Shown: positions 24,199-33,827 of the stretch, in pieces
How the letters are laid out: the number at the start of each line of letters is the position of its first letter
Numbering within the stretch: position 1 is the stretch's first letter
Origin: an uncultured Blautia sp.
GTDB lineage: Bacteria > Bacillota > Clostridia > Lachnospirales > Lachnospiraceae
Assembly: GCA_937900135.1 (NCBI GenBank)
Contig: CALCDJ010000048.1
Coordinates: 1-64,000, forward strand
Direction of reading: 5' to 3'
Length of the DNA: 64,000 bases
The notes under the pieces: model-generated
What the model saw: the letters and a program-made list of their open reading frames with translations, nothing else
Told to the model about the DNA's origin: nothing
Databases searched by the model: none
Translations under genes and position numbers: made by a program

Positions 24199-27042
24199 AT
24201 GGCAGAAGAGCGCACTAAGAAACCATTTATCAGAATCAGGGGTGCAAATGTAAACAACCTCAAAAATTTAAGTGTGGACATTCCCAGAGATCAGTTCGTG
24301 GTTCTTACCGGACTGAGTGGTTCGGGAAAGTCCTCTTTGGCTTTTGATACCATTTATGCAGAGGGACAGAGACGCTACATGGAGTCTCTGTCTTCTTATG
24401 CGAGACAATTTCTGGGACAGATGGAAAAACCAGATGTGGAACTGATTGAGGGGCTGCCTCCGGCTATTTCCATTGACCAGAAATCAACCAACCGGAATCC
24501 CCGTTCCACTGTGGGAACGGTAACGGAAATCTATGATTACTTCCGTCTTCTCTATGCAAGAGTGGGAATTCCTCATTGTCCCAAATGCGGCAAGGAAATC
24601 AAAAAGCAGACGGTGGATCAGATGGTGGATCACATCCTCTCTTTGCCGGAGCGTACCAGGATTCAGCTTCTGGCTCCCGTTGTGCGGGGAAGGAAGGGAA
24701 CCCATGCCAAGGTTCTGGAGCAGGCCAAGCGAAGCGGCTACGTCCGTGTGCAGATTGACGGCAGTCTTTATGAACTTAGTGAAGAGATTAAGCTGGATAA
24801 AAATATTAAACACAACATTGAGATTGTGGTGGATCGTCTGGTGGTGAAGCCGGGAATAGAAAAGCGTCTGGCAGATTCCATAGAAACGGTACTGGATTTA
24901 TCCGATGGGCTGCTGATGGTAGATACCATGGATGGAAAGATACAGAACTTCAGTCAGAGTTTTTCCTGTCCGGACTGTGAGATCAGTATTGACGAGATCG
25001 AACCCCGCAGTTTTTCTTTTAATAATCCCTTTGGAGCCTGCCCGGATTGTGCGGGACTGGGCTATAAGATGGAATTTGATCCAGAGCTTATGATTCCGGA
25101 CAAATCCCTTAGTATTGACGAGGGAGCCATTGCCGTGATTGGCTGGCAGTCCTGTACCGATAAGGGAAGCTTCTCCAGAGCCATTCTGGAGGCTTTGGCA
25201 AGGGAGTATGATTTTCGTCTGGATACGCCTTTTGAAGCGTACCCGGAAAAAATCAAAGAGATTCTTATCAACGGTACCGGCGGTCATTCCGTAAAAGTAT
25301 ATTATAAGGGACAGCGGGGAGAAGGCGTCTATGATGTGGCTTTCCCCGGTCTGATCAAAAATGTGGAACAGCGTTACCGGGAAACCGGTTCCGACGCCAT
25401 GAAGCAGGAATATGAGAGCTTTATGCGGATTACCCCCTGTAAGACCTGTAAGGGACAGCGTCTGAAAAAAGGCGCTTTGGCAGTGACAGTAGGCGGAAAA
25501 AATATTTATGAGATCACAGCGCTTTCCATTGAAAAGCTGAAGCTGTTTATGGAAGAACTGGAACTTTCTCCTCAGCAGATGCTTATTGGAAAGCAGATTT
25601 TAAAGGAAATCCGCGCAAGAGTGGGCTTTCTTTCAGATGTGGGACTGGATTACCTTTCCCTGGGCCGCGCTACAGCCACACTTTCCGGAGGGGAGGCGCA
25701 GAGGATTCGTCTGGCCACTCAGATTGGTTCCGGGCTGGTGGGCGTTGCCTATATTTTGGATGAGCCCAGCATTGGTCTGCATCAGAGGGATAATGATAAA
25801 CTCCTTGGCGCGCTGATGCGCCTGCGGGATCTGGGAAACAGCCTGATTGTGGTGGAGCATGATGAGGATACCATGCGGGCGGCAGACTGCATTGTGGATA
25901 TCGGTCCAGGAGCCGGAGAACACGGTGGAGAACTGGTAGAAATGGGTACGGCAGAGGATCTGATGAAAAATGAGCGTTCCATTACAGGGGCATATCTAAG
26001 CGGACGGCTGAAAATCCCGGTACCCAGGGAGCGGAGGCAGCCATCTGGTTTTCTGAAGATCCGGGGAGCCGGAGAAAATAACCTGAAAAATGTAAATGTG
26101 GATATTCCTCTGGGAATTATGACCTGCGTTACCGGTGTTTCCGGTTCCGGAAAAAGCTCTCTGGTAAATGAAGTGTTGTACAAGCGTCTGGCCAGAGATT
26201 TGAACCGGGCAAGAATCATTCCGGGAAAACATAAAGAAATGGAAGGTCTGGAGCAATTAGACAAGGTGATCAACATTGACCAGTCCCCTATTGGACGTAC
26301 GCCAAGATCCAATCCGGCTACGTATACAGGGGTATTTGATCAGATCCGGGATCTTTTTGCCTCCACGGCAGACGCCAAGGCCAGGGGATATAAAAAAGGC
26401 CGTTTCAGTTTCAACGTCAAAGGCGGCAGATGTGAAGCCTGCAGCGGAGACGGCATCATCAAAATCGAAATGCACTTCCTGTCCGATGTATATGTGCCCT
26501 GTGAGGTGTGCAGGGGAAAACGTTACAATCGTGAGACACTGGAAGTGAAGTATAAGGATAAAAACATCTATGATGTGCTGAATATGACTGTGGAAGAGGC
26601 GCTGACCTTCTTTGAAAATGTTCCTTCTATCCGGAGAAAGATGGAAACGCTCTTTGATGTGGGGCTTTCTTACATCCGTTTGGGACAGCCTTCCACAGAG
26701 CTTTCCGGAGGGGAGGCCCAGAGAATCAAGCTGGCAGCTGAATTGAGCAAGAGAAGTACAGGAAGAACCATTTATATTCTGGATGAGCCCACCACAGGCC
26801 TTCATTTTGCAGACGTGCATAAGCTGGTGGATATCCTGAAACGTCTGGCAGAGGGCGGAAATACGGTGGTGGTTATTGAGCACAACCTGGATGTGATCAA
26901 AACGGCAGATTATATTATTGATATGGGACCGGAAGGGGGAGACAAGGGCGGTACGGTAATCGCCAAAGGGACTCCCGAAGAGGTGGCAAAAAATCCAGCC
27001 TCCTATACCGGACAATATATTGCGAAATACCTGAAGGAGTAA
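24199..27042 (+). CDS. uvrA: Excinuclease ABC subunit A
   Basis: UvrA is the damage-sensing ATPase of nucleotide excision repair. At 947 residues it is full length. It has two ABC modules with Walker A GLSGSGKSS (N-terminal) and GVSGSGKSS (about residue 647), two LSGGEAQRI signatures, and zinc-finger cysteine pairs CPKCG, CPDC/CPDCAG, CEAC and CEVC. AGGAGG precedes ATG 24199. uvrB and uvrC are not in the window. It lies between hemW and mreB with short gaps and so is likely cotranscribed. Confidence 0.97.
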   Translation: MAEERTKKPFIRIRGANVNNLKNLSVDIPRDQFVVLTGLSGSGKSSLAFDTIYAEGQRRYMESLSSYARQFLGQMEKPDVELIEGLPPAISIDQKSTNRNPRSTVGTVTEIYDYFRLLYARVGIPHCPKCGKEIKKQTVDQMVDHILSLPERTRIQLLAPVVRGRKGTHAKVLEQAKRSGYVRVQIDGSLYELSEEIKLDKNIKHNIEIVVDRLVVKPGIEKRLADSIETVLDLSDGLLMVDTMDGKIQNFSQSFSCPDCEISIDEIEPRSFSFNNPFGACPDCAGLGYKMEFDPELMIPDKSLSIDEGAIAVIGWQSCTDKGSFSRAILEALAREYDFRLDTPFEAYPEKIKEILINGTGGHSVKVYYKGQRGEGVYDVAFPGLIKNVEQRYRETGSDAMKQEYESFMRITPCKTCKGQRLKKGALAVTVGGKNIYEITALSIEKLKLFMEELELSPQQMLIGKQILKEIRARVGFLSDVGLDYLSLGRATATLSGGEAQRIRLATQIGSGLVGVAYILDEPSIGLHQRDNDKLLGALMRLRDLGNSLIVVEHDEDTMRAADCIVDIGPGAGEHGGELVEMGTAEDLMKNERSITGAYLSGRLKIPVPRERRQPSGFLKIRGAGENNLKNVNVDIPLGIMTCVTGVSGSGKSSLVNEVLYKRLARDLNRARIIPGKHKEMEGLEQLDKVINIDQSPIGRTPRSNPATYTGVFDQIRDLFASTADAKARGYKKGRFSFNVKGGRCEACSGDGIIKIEMHFLSDVYVPCEVCRGKRYNRETLEVKYKDKNIYDVLNMTVEEALTFFENVPSIRRKMETLFDVGLSYIRLGQPSTELSGGEAQRIKLAAELSKRSTGRTIYILDEPTTGLHFADVHKLVDILKRLAEGGNTVVVIEHNLDVIKTADYIIDMGPEGGDKGGTVIAKGTPEEVAKNPASYTGQYIAKYLKE

Positions 27043-27057
27043 GAAAGGGGGATTCCT

Positions 27058-28047
27058 ATGGCTGCAAGTGATATTGGAATTGATCTGGGAACCAGAAACA
27101 GTCTTGTATATTCCACAGGAAAGGGGCTTGTACTGAAGGAAGCCTCTGTGGTGGTATATGACAAGGATTCAGAAAAAATAAAAGCCATTGGTGAGGAAGC
27201 GCACCAGATGGCAGGACATGTAAGCTCCAATATGGAAGTGATCCGTCCCATTCGACAGGGCATCATTACCGACTACATTGTTGTGGAAAAAATGCTGAAA
27301 TATTTTATTTCCAAGGCCATGGGACGCCGGGCTTTTCGTAAGCCCAGAATCAGCATCTGTGTGCCAAGCGGAATTACGGAGATAGAGCGTAAGGCAGTAG
27401 AGGAAGCTACTTACCAGGCGGGAGCCAGGGAGGTGTTTCTGGTGGATGAGCCCATTGCGGCGGCAATTGGCGCTGGTGTGGATGTGACCAAGCCCTTTGG
27501 AAATCTGATTGTGGATATTGGAGGGGGAACCACAGATGTGGCAGTGATTTCTCTGGCCGGGGTGGTGGTATCCAGCTCCATCAAGGTGGCAGGAGATGTG
27601 TTTGATCAGGCAATCATGAGCTATGTGCGCAAGAATCACAGTCTGTTTATTGGAGAGGAAAGCGCAGAGGTCATTAAGAAACAGATTGGTACTGCCTGTG
27701 AAGAGGCGGAGGCCCGTACCATGGAAGTGAAGGGGCGCAATGTGATCACCGGTCTTCCCAAGGTGGCTACGCTGACTTCAGAGGAGATTCGTGTGGCCTT
27801 GAAGGATGCCACCAGTCAGATTGTGGAAACGGTACATGGTGTCCTGGAAAAGACACCGCCGGAGCTGGCAGCGGATATTGTGGATCGTGGAATTGTTCTG
27901 ACAGGGGGAGGCGCTCTGCTTCATGGAATGGATACCCTGATTGAACAAAGAACGGGAATCAATACCCTGACGGTACAGGATGCCATGAGTGTGGTAGCTG
28001 TGGGAACCGGAAAATATGCAGATGTGATGGCAAGAATGGATGGATAG
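27058..28047 (+). CDS. mreB: Actin-like rod-shape protein MreB/Mbl
   Basis: A 329-residue bacterial actin with phosphate loop 1 GIDLGTRNS, loop 2 VDIGGGTTDVAV and the adenosine motif TGGGALLHGMD. MreB polymers guide side-wall synthesis in rods. mreC and mreD, the usual neighbours, are absent here, so this may be an Mbl- or MreBH-like paralogue of a main mreBCD locus elsewhere. It ends the lepA-uvrA run at a clear terminator. Confidence 0.92.
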   Translation: MAASDIGIDLGTRNSLVYSTGKGLVLKEASVVVYDKDSEKIKAIGEEAHQMAGHVSSNMEVIRPIRQGIITDYIVVEKMLKYFISKAMGRRAFRKPRISICVPSGITEIERKAVEEATYQAGAREVFLVDEPIAAAIGAGVDVTKPFGNLIVDIGGGTTDVAVISLAGVVVSSSIKVAGDVFDQAIMSYVRKNHSLFIGEESAEVIKKQIGTACEEAEARTMEVKGRNVITGLPKVATLTSEEIRVALKDATSQIVETVHGVLEKTPPELAADIVDRGIVLTGGGALLHGMDTLIEQRTGINTLTVQDAMSVVAVGTGKYADVMARMDG

Positions 28048-28050
28048 GAG

Positions 28051-28081
28051 GGGCGCTGCATGGAAGCAGCGTCCTTTTTTC
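28051..28081 (+). terminator. Terminator after mreB
   Basis: GGGCGCTGC (28051-28059) pairs with GCAGCGTCC (28066-28074, one G-U) around a 6-base loop, then seven T or near-T bases. Confidence 0.88.
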
Positions 28082-28175
28082 TATAGCCGGAAGCGGAATG
28101 CTCCGCTTGATTCTTGCGGCAGAAAAGTGGAGAGACAGGCGGAGAAAGCGAGCCGCCGGATGGGAGATTGTTGGA

Positions 28176-30428
28176 ATGAGTGAAACCGTAACCGGATATA
28201 TTGACCATATTATTTTTAGAAATGAAGACAATGGCTATACGGTCATGGTGGTAAAGAATAAAGAACAGGAGGAGCTCACCTGTGTGGGAAGCTTCCCTAC
28301 TGTGAATCAGGGAGCAACCATTGAAGCAAAGGGTGTCTATACCCGCCACCCTGTTTATGGGAAACAGTTTCAGATAGAGGCCTTTGTGGAAAAAATGCCA
28401 GAGGACAGTCTGGCTATGGAACGCTATCTGGGCTCCGGAGCGATCAAGGGAATTGGCGCAGCCCTGGCAGGGCGTATTGTTCGTCATTTTGGAGAAGATA
28501 CCCTGCGAATTGTGGAGGAAGAGCCGGAACGCCTTGCTGAGGTGAAGGGAATCAGTGAAAAAAAAGCAAGAGAAATCGCAGCTCAGGTAACGGAAAAGGC
28601 AGATATGCGAAAGGCGATGATGTTTCTGCAGAAATACGGCATTTCTCTGAATCTGGGCGCTAAGATATATCAGAAATACAGAGATTCTGTTTATACGGTT
28701 CTCCAGGAAAATCCTTACCGCCTTGCAGAGGATATCAGCGGTGTGGGATTTAAGATCGCAGATGAGATCGCGGCTCGCATCGGGATTCATACAGATTCAG
28801 ATTACAGGATACGAAGCGGAATGTTGTATACTCTTTTGAAGGCAATGGGAGAAGGTCATACATATCTTCCCAGGGATCTGTTGTTTTCCCGGTCGGAGGA
28901 GCTTCTGGGAGTAGATGCCTCCTATATGGAAAAACATCTGATGGATATGGCGCTGGACCGGAAACTGGTTCTCAAGGAAAGGGAACAGGAAGTGATCGTA
29001 TATCCCAGCCAGTATTATTACCTGGAACTGAACACGGCAAGAATGCTTCGGGATCTGAATATTATCTGTCCGGAAGACGAGAGATTGGTGGAACGGCGAA
29101 TTGCTCAGATTGAGAAGGAGACAAAGACCACACTGGATGAAATGCAGAAAAAGGCAGTAACTGAGGCGGCAAGCCACGGGCTTCTGATCCTGACAGGAGG
29201 GCCAGGAACCGGAAAAACCACTACCATTAACGCCATTATTCGTTTCTTTGAGGGGGAGGGCGCCAATCTCAGACTGGCAGCCCCTACTGGACGCGCGGCA
29301 AAAAGAATGACGGAAGCTACCGGATATGAGGCTCAGACCATTCATCGTCTTCTGGAGCTGACTGGTATGCCTGAGGATGGCAGAGAAGGGCAGGCCATTC
29401 ATTTTGACCGCAATGCAGAAAATCCCCTGGATGCAGATGTGGTAATCATCGACGAAATGTCTATGGTAGACATTCATCTGATCCATTCACTTCTTCTGGC
29501 AGTAACCGCAGGGACAAGGCTGATCCTAGTGGGGGATGAAAATCAGCTTCCCAGCGTAGGACCTGGAAATGTTCTCCGGGATATTATCCGTTCCGGCCAG
29601 TTTCCAGTGGTGGAGCTGAAAAAGATCTTTCGCCAGGCATCGGAAAGTGACATTGTTGTCAATGCCCATAAGATCAACCGGGGAGAACTGGTAGTGCCCA
29701 ATAACAAAAGCAGAGACTTTTTCTTTTTGAAGCGGTATGATGCAGATATTATCATCCGGGTGTTAATTGCGCTGATTCAGGAAAAACTTCCCCGTTATGT
29801 GGAGGCAAAGCCGTTTGATATCCAGGTGCTGACACCTATGCGGAAGGGACTTCTGGGGGTGGAGCGTCTGAATCAGATTCTGCAGCGTTACCTGAATCCG
29901 CCAGATCAGAAAAAGAAAGAAAAAGAAATAGGAGATCGGCTGTTCCGCGAGGGAGATAAGGTGATGCAGATCAGAAACAATTATCAGCTGGAGTGGGAAA
30001 TCCGGGGAAAATATGGCATTCCTGTGGACAAAGGCGTGGGAGTCTTTAACGGAGATACGGGAATCCTCAAAGAAATCAACGATTTTTCAGAAATGGCGCT
30101 GGTGGAGTTTGAAGATGGCCGATATGCGGAATACTCTTTTAAGCAGTTGGAAGAATTGGAGCTTGCCTATGCCATCACCATCCATAAGGCGCAGGGAAGC
30201 GAATATCCTGCTGTTGTGATTCCCCTGCTTTCCGGTCCCCGGATGCTTATGAACCGGAATCTTCTTTATACGGCTGTGACCCGTGCCAGAAAGTGTGTCA
30301 CCATCGTGGGCAGTACAGAAACCTTTGAAGAAATGATCCGAAACGAGAAACAACAGATGCGGTTCAGTTCGCTGGATCTCAGGATTCAGGAACTGTGTGA
30401 GGAAGAAACAGAATCCAGAGACCTGTGA
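28176..30428 (+). CDS. recD2: RecD2-type 5'-3' DNA helicase
   Basis: A 750-residue superfamily 1B helicase of the RecD2/YrrC type, found in bacteria without RecBC, acting in recombination and fork repair. It has the long N-terminal region (OB fold and helix-hairpin-helix, residues 1-190), Walker A GGPGTGKTT (341-349), motif II IDEMSMVD and the C-terminal UvrD-like segment with AITIHKAQGSEY. ATG 28176 follows GGGAG; the frame stays open further upstream but without a ribosome site. Confidence 0.93.
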   Translation: MSETVTGYIDHIIFRNEDNGYTVMVVKNKEQEELTCVGSFPTVNQGATIEAKGVYTRHPVYGKQFQIEAFVEKMPEDSLAMERYLGSGAIKGIGAALAGRIVRHFGEDTLRIVEEEPERLAEVKGISEKKAREIAAQVTEKADMRKAMMFLQKYGISLNLGAKIYQKYRDSVYTVLQENPYRLAEDISGVGFKIADEIAARIGIHTDSDYRIRSGMLYTLLKAMGEGHTYLPRDLLFSRSEELLGVDASYMEKHLMDMALDRKLVLKEREQEVIVYPSQYYYLELNTARMLRDLNIICPEDERLVERRIAQIEKETKTTLDEMQKKAVTEAASHGLLILTGGPGTGKTTTINAIIRFFEGEGANLRLAAPTGRAAKRMTEATGYEAQTIHRLLELTGMPEDGREGQAIHFDRNAENPLDADVVIIDEMSMVDIHLIHSLLLAVTAGTRLILVGDENQLPSVGPGNVLRDIIRSGQFPVVELKKIFRQASESDIVVNAHKINRGELVVPNNKSRDFFFLKRYDADIIIRVLIALIQEKLPRYVEAKPFDIQVLTPMRKGLLGVERLNQILQRYLNPPDQKKKEKEIGDRLFREGDKVMQIRNNYQLEWEIRGKYGIPVDKGVGVFNGDTGILKEINDFSEMALVEFEDGRYAEYSFKQLEELELAYAITIHKAQGSEYPAVVIPLLSGPRMLMNRNLLYTAVTRARKCVTIVGSTETFEEMIRNEKQQMRFSSLDLRIQELCEEETESRDL

Positions 30429-30472
30429 CAGAATCTGTCGCAGGCACGCTCATCGGGGAGAAAGGAAGCTGT

Positions 30473-31192
30473 TTGTATAAATGGATAAAGAATGTTACAG
30501 AAATCTGTCTCAATGCTTTGTATCCCAGGTGTTGTCCCCTTTGTCATAAGGTGCTGAAGGAGCCTTCCCGGCTTCTCTGTCCTTCCTGTGAAAAGGTGCA
30601 GAAGCCGGTATCCGGTCCCAGATGCATGAGGTGCAGCAAACCGGTATCCCAGGACAGGGAATACTGTACGGACTGTGAAAAGACAGAGAGAAGTTTTGAC
30701 GAGGGTAAGGGAATTTATTTTTATGATGAACGGATGCGTACCTCCATTGTTCGGTACAAATATTATGGGAGGCGGCAGTACGGAGAATTTTTTGCCAGGG
30801 CCATGTGTGTATATGGGAAAAAAGAAATAGAGAGATGGCGGCCGGATCTGATTGTGCCGGTGCCTCTGCACTGGAGAAAACAGAGAAGCCGTGGGTTTAA
30901 CCAGGCGGAAGATCTATCCTGTCGCATTGGCGCATTTTATCATATCCCAGTGGCAGCAGAGCTGGTGGTCAAGGTACGTTCCACCATATCTCAGAAAAAG
31001 CTAAACAAAGCGCAGCGAAGGAAAAATCTGAAGCATGTGTTTGTTTGCAGGGAACCCATAAAGGCCCGGTGTGTACTGGTGATCGATGATGTATATACCA
31101 CAGGAGCCACCATGGATGCCATGGCCGCGTGTTTAAAGGAGCAGGGAGCCCAGACCGTCTGTTTCCTTACGCTGTGCATTGGAAAAGGGTGA
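30473..31192 (+). CDS. comF: ComF-family phosphoribosyltransferase-like protein
   Basis: ComF is a cytoplasmic competence protein that joins the ComFA helicase for DNA uptake. The protein has four cysteine pairs forming a zinc ribbon (CCPLC, CPSC, CMRC, CTDC) in the first 75 residues and a phosphoribosyltransferase fold ending in VLVIDDVYTTGATM. TTG 30473 after GGGGAGAAAGGAAG gives 239 residues; GTG 30425, overlapping the recD2 stop, is an alternative without a good ribosome site. No comFA lies next to it. Confidence 0.87.
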   Translation: MYKWIKNVTEICLNALYPRCCPLCHKVLKEPSRLLCPSCEKVQKPVSGPRCMRCSKPVSQDREYCTDCEKTERSFDEGKGIYFYDERMRTSIVRYKYYGRRQYGEFFARAMCVYGKKEIERWRPDLIVPVPLHWRKQRSRGFNQAEDLSCRIGAFYHIPVAAELVVKVRSTISQKKLNKAQRRKNLKHVFVCREPIKARCVLVIDDVYTTGATMDAMAACLKEQGAQTVCFLTLCIGKG

Positions 31193-31288
31193 CGGGATAT
31201 TCCGAAAAAATGCTTTTCATAGGTAGGGATATATGATACAATAAATCCGTATGATAACTGTTGGAAGACAGATAATAAGGAGTAGTTT

Positions 31289-31723
31289 ATGTTAAACGAA
31301 GAAAAGGTAAAGGTTATGAATAAGCTTGCCATGTATGAACAGGGCGAGGGCAGGAAATACCTTCCAGTCAGCAAATATTACCGGAGCGACTATATCGGTC
31401 TGGCGCTGATCAAGAATTTCTTTTTGGTCACCATTGCCTATGGACTGATTCTGATAGGCGTTGCCGCTTATTTCGGGGAATACCTGATGGAGAATATCCA
31501 TAAAATGGATCTGGTTCATATGGGAATTTATATTCTGATCGGTTACGTGGTGCTTCTTGCCGCTTATTCGATTTTGACTTATGTACAGTATTCCGTGAAA
31601 TATTACCGTGCCAAGAAGAGCGTCAAAGACTACTATGTGGAACTGACAAAGCTGAGCAAGATTTACGGACGGGAAGAAAAGAAAGCCGCGGGCAGAGGAA
31701 TGTCAGGAGGATATAAAAAATGA
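31289..31723 (+). CDS. Two-segment membrane protein of unknown function
   Basis: A 144-residue protein with a soluble N-terminus of about 35 residues, two membrane segments (about residues 40-65 and 76-100) and a basic C-terminal tail rich in Lys and Tyr. No known motif is seen. AAGGAG precedes ATG 31289, and the stop overlaps the start of the next gene (ATGA), so the two are made together. Their position directly before cdaA-cdaR suggests a shared role at the membrane, which is only a guess. Confidence 0.7.
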   Translation: MLNEEKVKVMNKLAMYEQGEGRKYLPVSKYYRSDYIGLALIKNFFLVTIAYGLILIGVAAYFGEYLMENIHKMDLVHMGIYILIGYVVLLAAYSILTYVQYSVKYYRAKKSVKDYYVELTKLSKIYGREEKKAAGRGMSGGYKK

Positions 31724-32841
31724 CAGCATTACTGGAATTGAAACAGAAAATCAAGGGATTTTACGGGCAGTATGAGATATACATCCTGCCATTTTTGAAG
31801 GGAATCCTTGCATTGGTATATTTTATGTGGATCAATCAGAATATGGGATATATGTCTCTTCTTGACAATATCTTCATTGTGCTGATCCTGGCACTGATCT
31901 GTTCCATTCTGCCGTCCTCTGTGACTGTGTTTGTGGGATTTGTGCTGATGGTAGCCCATTGTTACGCTCTTGGAATCGAGGTAGCGGTATTTATGCTGGT
32001 TCTGATTCTTTTCATGCTGATTGCGTTTCTTCGTTTCAGCGGAGGAAAGAATTCCGTACTTGCGATTACCCCGCTTTCCTTTGCACTGCATATGCCGGTG
32101 CTTCTTCCGGTGGGTACCGGACTTTTAAGTACTCCGCTGGCAGCCCTGCCTGCAGGATGCGGCGTTGTCCTTTATTATTTTATCCGTTTTCTGAAAGTGC
32201 AGTCCAAGGCGCTTCTGAATCCAGAAACCGTACTGACAGATAAGCTGATTCTTCTGGCAGATGGCCTGGTACAGAACTGGGAAATGTGGATCACAGTGGT
32301 GGCTTTCATTGTGGTGATCCTTCTGGTGAATCTGATCCGTACCCGTTCCTTTGATTACGCGTGGCGGATCGCCATTGTGGCAGGCGGTGTTACTTATGTG
32401 CTGGTAATGCTGGCAGGAAGCTTTTACTTTAATGTTCCCATTAACATGGTTTCTCTGATTGTATTTTCCGTGGTATCCATTCTGGTGGGGATTGTCCTGG
32501 AATTCTTTGTTTTTGGCGGAGATTATACGAGAACAGAGAGACTGGAATATGAAGATGACGAGTATTATTACTTTGTAAAGGCTGTTCCCAAGGCGGCTGT
32601 GGCCAACTCCGAGAGAAGCATCAAGAAAATAAACGGCGAGCCTTCCCGTGGTGAGAAGAAGGCAGAAGAAAATGTGGTATCCTCTTATGGCGAACCGGCA
32701 TTTCAGGGCGGCAAAAAACAGGCCAGACCAGCCAGAGCGGTAAGAGAAGAGAAGAGGGATGAGGCTCCGGTGCTCCCGAAAACTGATCTCAGTGATATCG
32801 ATTTTGAGAAGAAACTGGAGGAATCCTTAAAAGATTTATAA
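31720..32841 (+). CDS. Polytopic membrane protein of unknown function
   Basis: A 373-residue protein with about nine membrane segments between residues 22 and 271, followed by an acidic and basic cytoplasmic tail of about 100 residues ending in DFEKKLEESLKDL. It lacks transporter signature motifs that I can recognise. It overlaps the small membrane protein before it by 4 nt. A 94-bp gap with a strong inverted repeat separates it from cdaA. Confidence 0.7.
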   Translation: MTALLELKQKIKGFYGQYEIYILPFLKGILALVYFMWINQNMGYMSLLDNIFIVLILALICSILPSSVTVFVGFVLMVAHCYALGIEVAVFMLVLILFMLIAFLRFSGGKNSVLAITPLSFALHMPVLLPVGTGLLSTPLAALPAGCGVVLYYFIRFLKVQSKALLNPETVLTDKLILLADGLVQNWEMWITVVAFIVVILLVNLIRTRSFDYAWRIAIVAGGVTYVLVMLAGSFYFNVPINMVSLIVFSVVSILVGIVLEFFVFGGDYTRTERLEYEDDEYYYFVKAVPKAAVANSERSIKKINGEPSRGEKKAEENVVSSYGEPAFQGGKKQARPARAVREEKRDEAPVLPKTDLSDIDFEKKLEESLKDL

Positions 32842-32860
32842 AACTGCGTGGACGATATGG

Positions 32861-32908
32861 CAGGCAGTATCTGGGAGGGTGCTGAGGAGTGCCAACAGAT
32901 ACTGCCTG
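32861..32908. repeat. 13-bp perfect inverted repeat before cdaA
   Basis: CAGGCAGTATCTG (32861-32873) is exactly repeated inverted at 32896-32908, with a 22-base loop that is G-rich. There is no T-run, so it is not a standard terminator. It lies 28 bp before the cdaA start and could be an RNA structure that tunes cdaA expression or a protein site. It does not resemble the much longer ydaO c-di-AMP riboswitch. Confidence 0.65.
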
Positions 32909-32936
32909 TTAAGCAATAAAGGGAAAGGAGAACATT

Positions 32937-33827
32937 ATGCAGGACATTGCAGCAGAACTGTCAAGGTTTTTGCCAACAATTTCACTGCCCAGCATCGGCG
33001 TGATTGATATCATAGAAATCTTTCTGATTTCCTTTCTGGTTTACCAGTTTATGGTATGGATCAAATTTACCCGGGCATATACGCTGCTGAAGGGAATACT
33101 GCTTGTGCTGTTTTGTCTTATCATTGCATATATCTTCAAAATGAACACCATTTTGTGGATCGTATCTCATCTGGCCAATGCCATACTTATTGTCGTGATC
33201 GTTATTTTTCAGCCGGAACTGCGTAAACTTTTGGAGCAGTTGGGGCAGAAGAAGATTATGTCAGCGATCATCCCCTTTGATACCAGCAAGGAGGTCAGAG
33301 AACGATTCACAGATAAGACAGTAAACGAACTGGTTAAGGCATGTTTTGAAATGGGAGAAGTAAAAACAGGAGCCCTGATCGTTATTGAACAGGACATTCG
33401 TCTGGGAGAATATGAGCGAACGGGAATTACCGTGGATGCAGTTCTCACCAGCCAGCTTCTGATCAATATCTTTGAACACAATACCCCGCTTCATGACGGC
33501 GCGGTTCTTGTAAGGGGGAACCGAATCGTATCTGCAACCTGCTATCTGCCGCTGTCAGATAATATGGAACTGAGCAAGCAGCTGGGAACCAGACACAGAG
33601 CAGGTGTGGGAATCAGTGAGGTCAGCGATTCTGTGACCATCATTGTCTCAGAGGAAACCGGTCAGGTTTCCGTTGCCCAGGGAGGCAGACTGATCCGGGA
33701 TGTGAGCAGCGGGAAACTCCGGGAGATCCTGGAGAAAGCGCAGAATAAAAAGGTTGTGGAAGGCAATAAGCTTCGACATTTGCTGAAGGGGAGAGTGAGA
33801 CATGAAGAAAAGAAAACTGACCAATAA
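32937..33827 (+). CDS. cdaA: Diadenylate cyclase CdaA
   Basis: CdaA makes the second messenger c-di-AMP from two ATP and controls potassium and wall balance. The 296-residue protein has three membrane segments in the first 100 residues and a DAC domain with the catalytic DGA (187-189) and RHR (219-221) motifs intact. AAAGGAG precedes ATG 32937. Its 3' end overlaps cdaR by 26 nt. glmM, which often follows cdaR, is not here. Confidence 0.95.
   Translation: MQDIAAELSRFLPTISLPSIGVIDIIEIFLISFLVYQFMVWIKFTRAYTLLKGILLVLFCLIIAYIFKMNTILWIVSHLANAILIVVIVIFQPELRKLLEQLGQKKIMSAIIPFDTSKEVRERFTDKTVNELVKACFEMGEVKTGALIVIEQDIRLGEYERTGITVDAVLTSQLLINIFEHNTPLHDGAVLVRGNRIVSATCYLPLSDNMELSKQLGTRHRAGVGISEVSDSVTIIVSEETGQVSVAQGGRLIRDVSSGKLREILEKAQNKKVVEGNKLRHLLKGRVRHEEKKTDQ

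Noticed and set aside
32842..32936. ydaO-type c-di-AMP riboswitch before cdaA
   Set aside because: The gap is only 95 nt and holds one simple inverted repeat; the known aptamer is longer and more complex.
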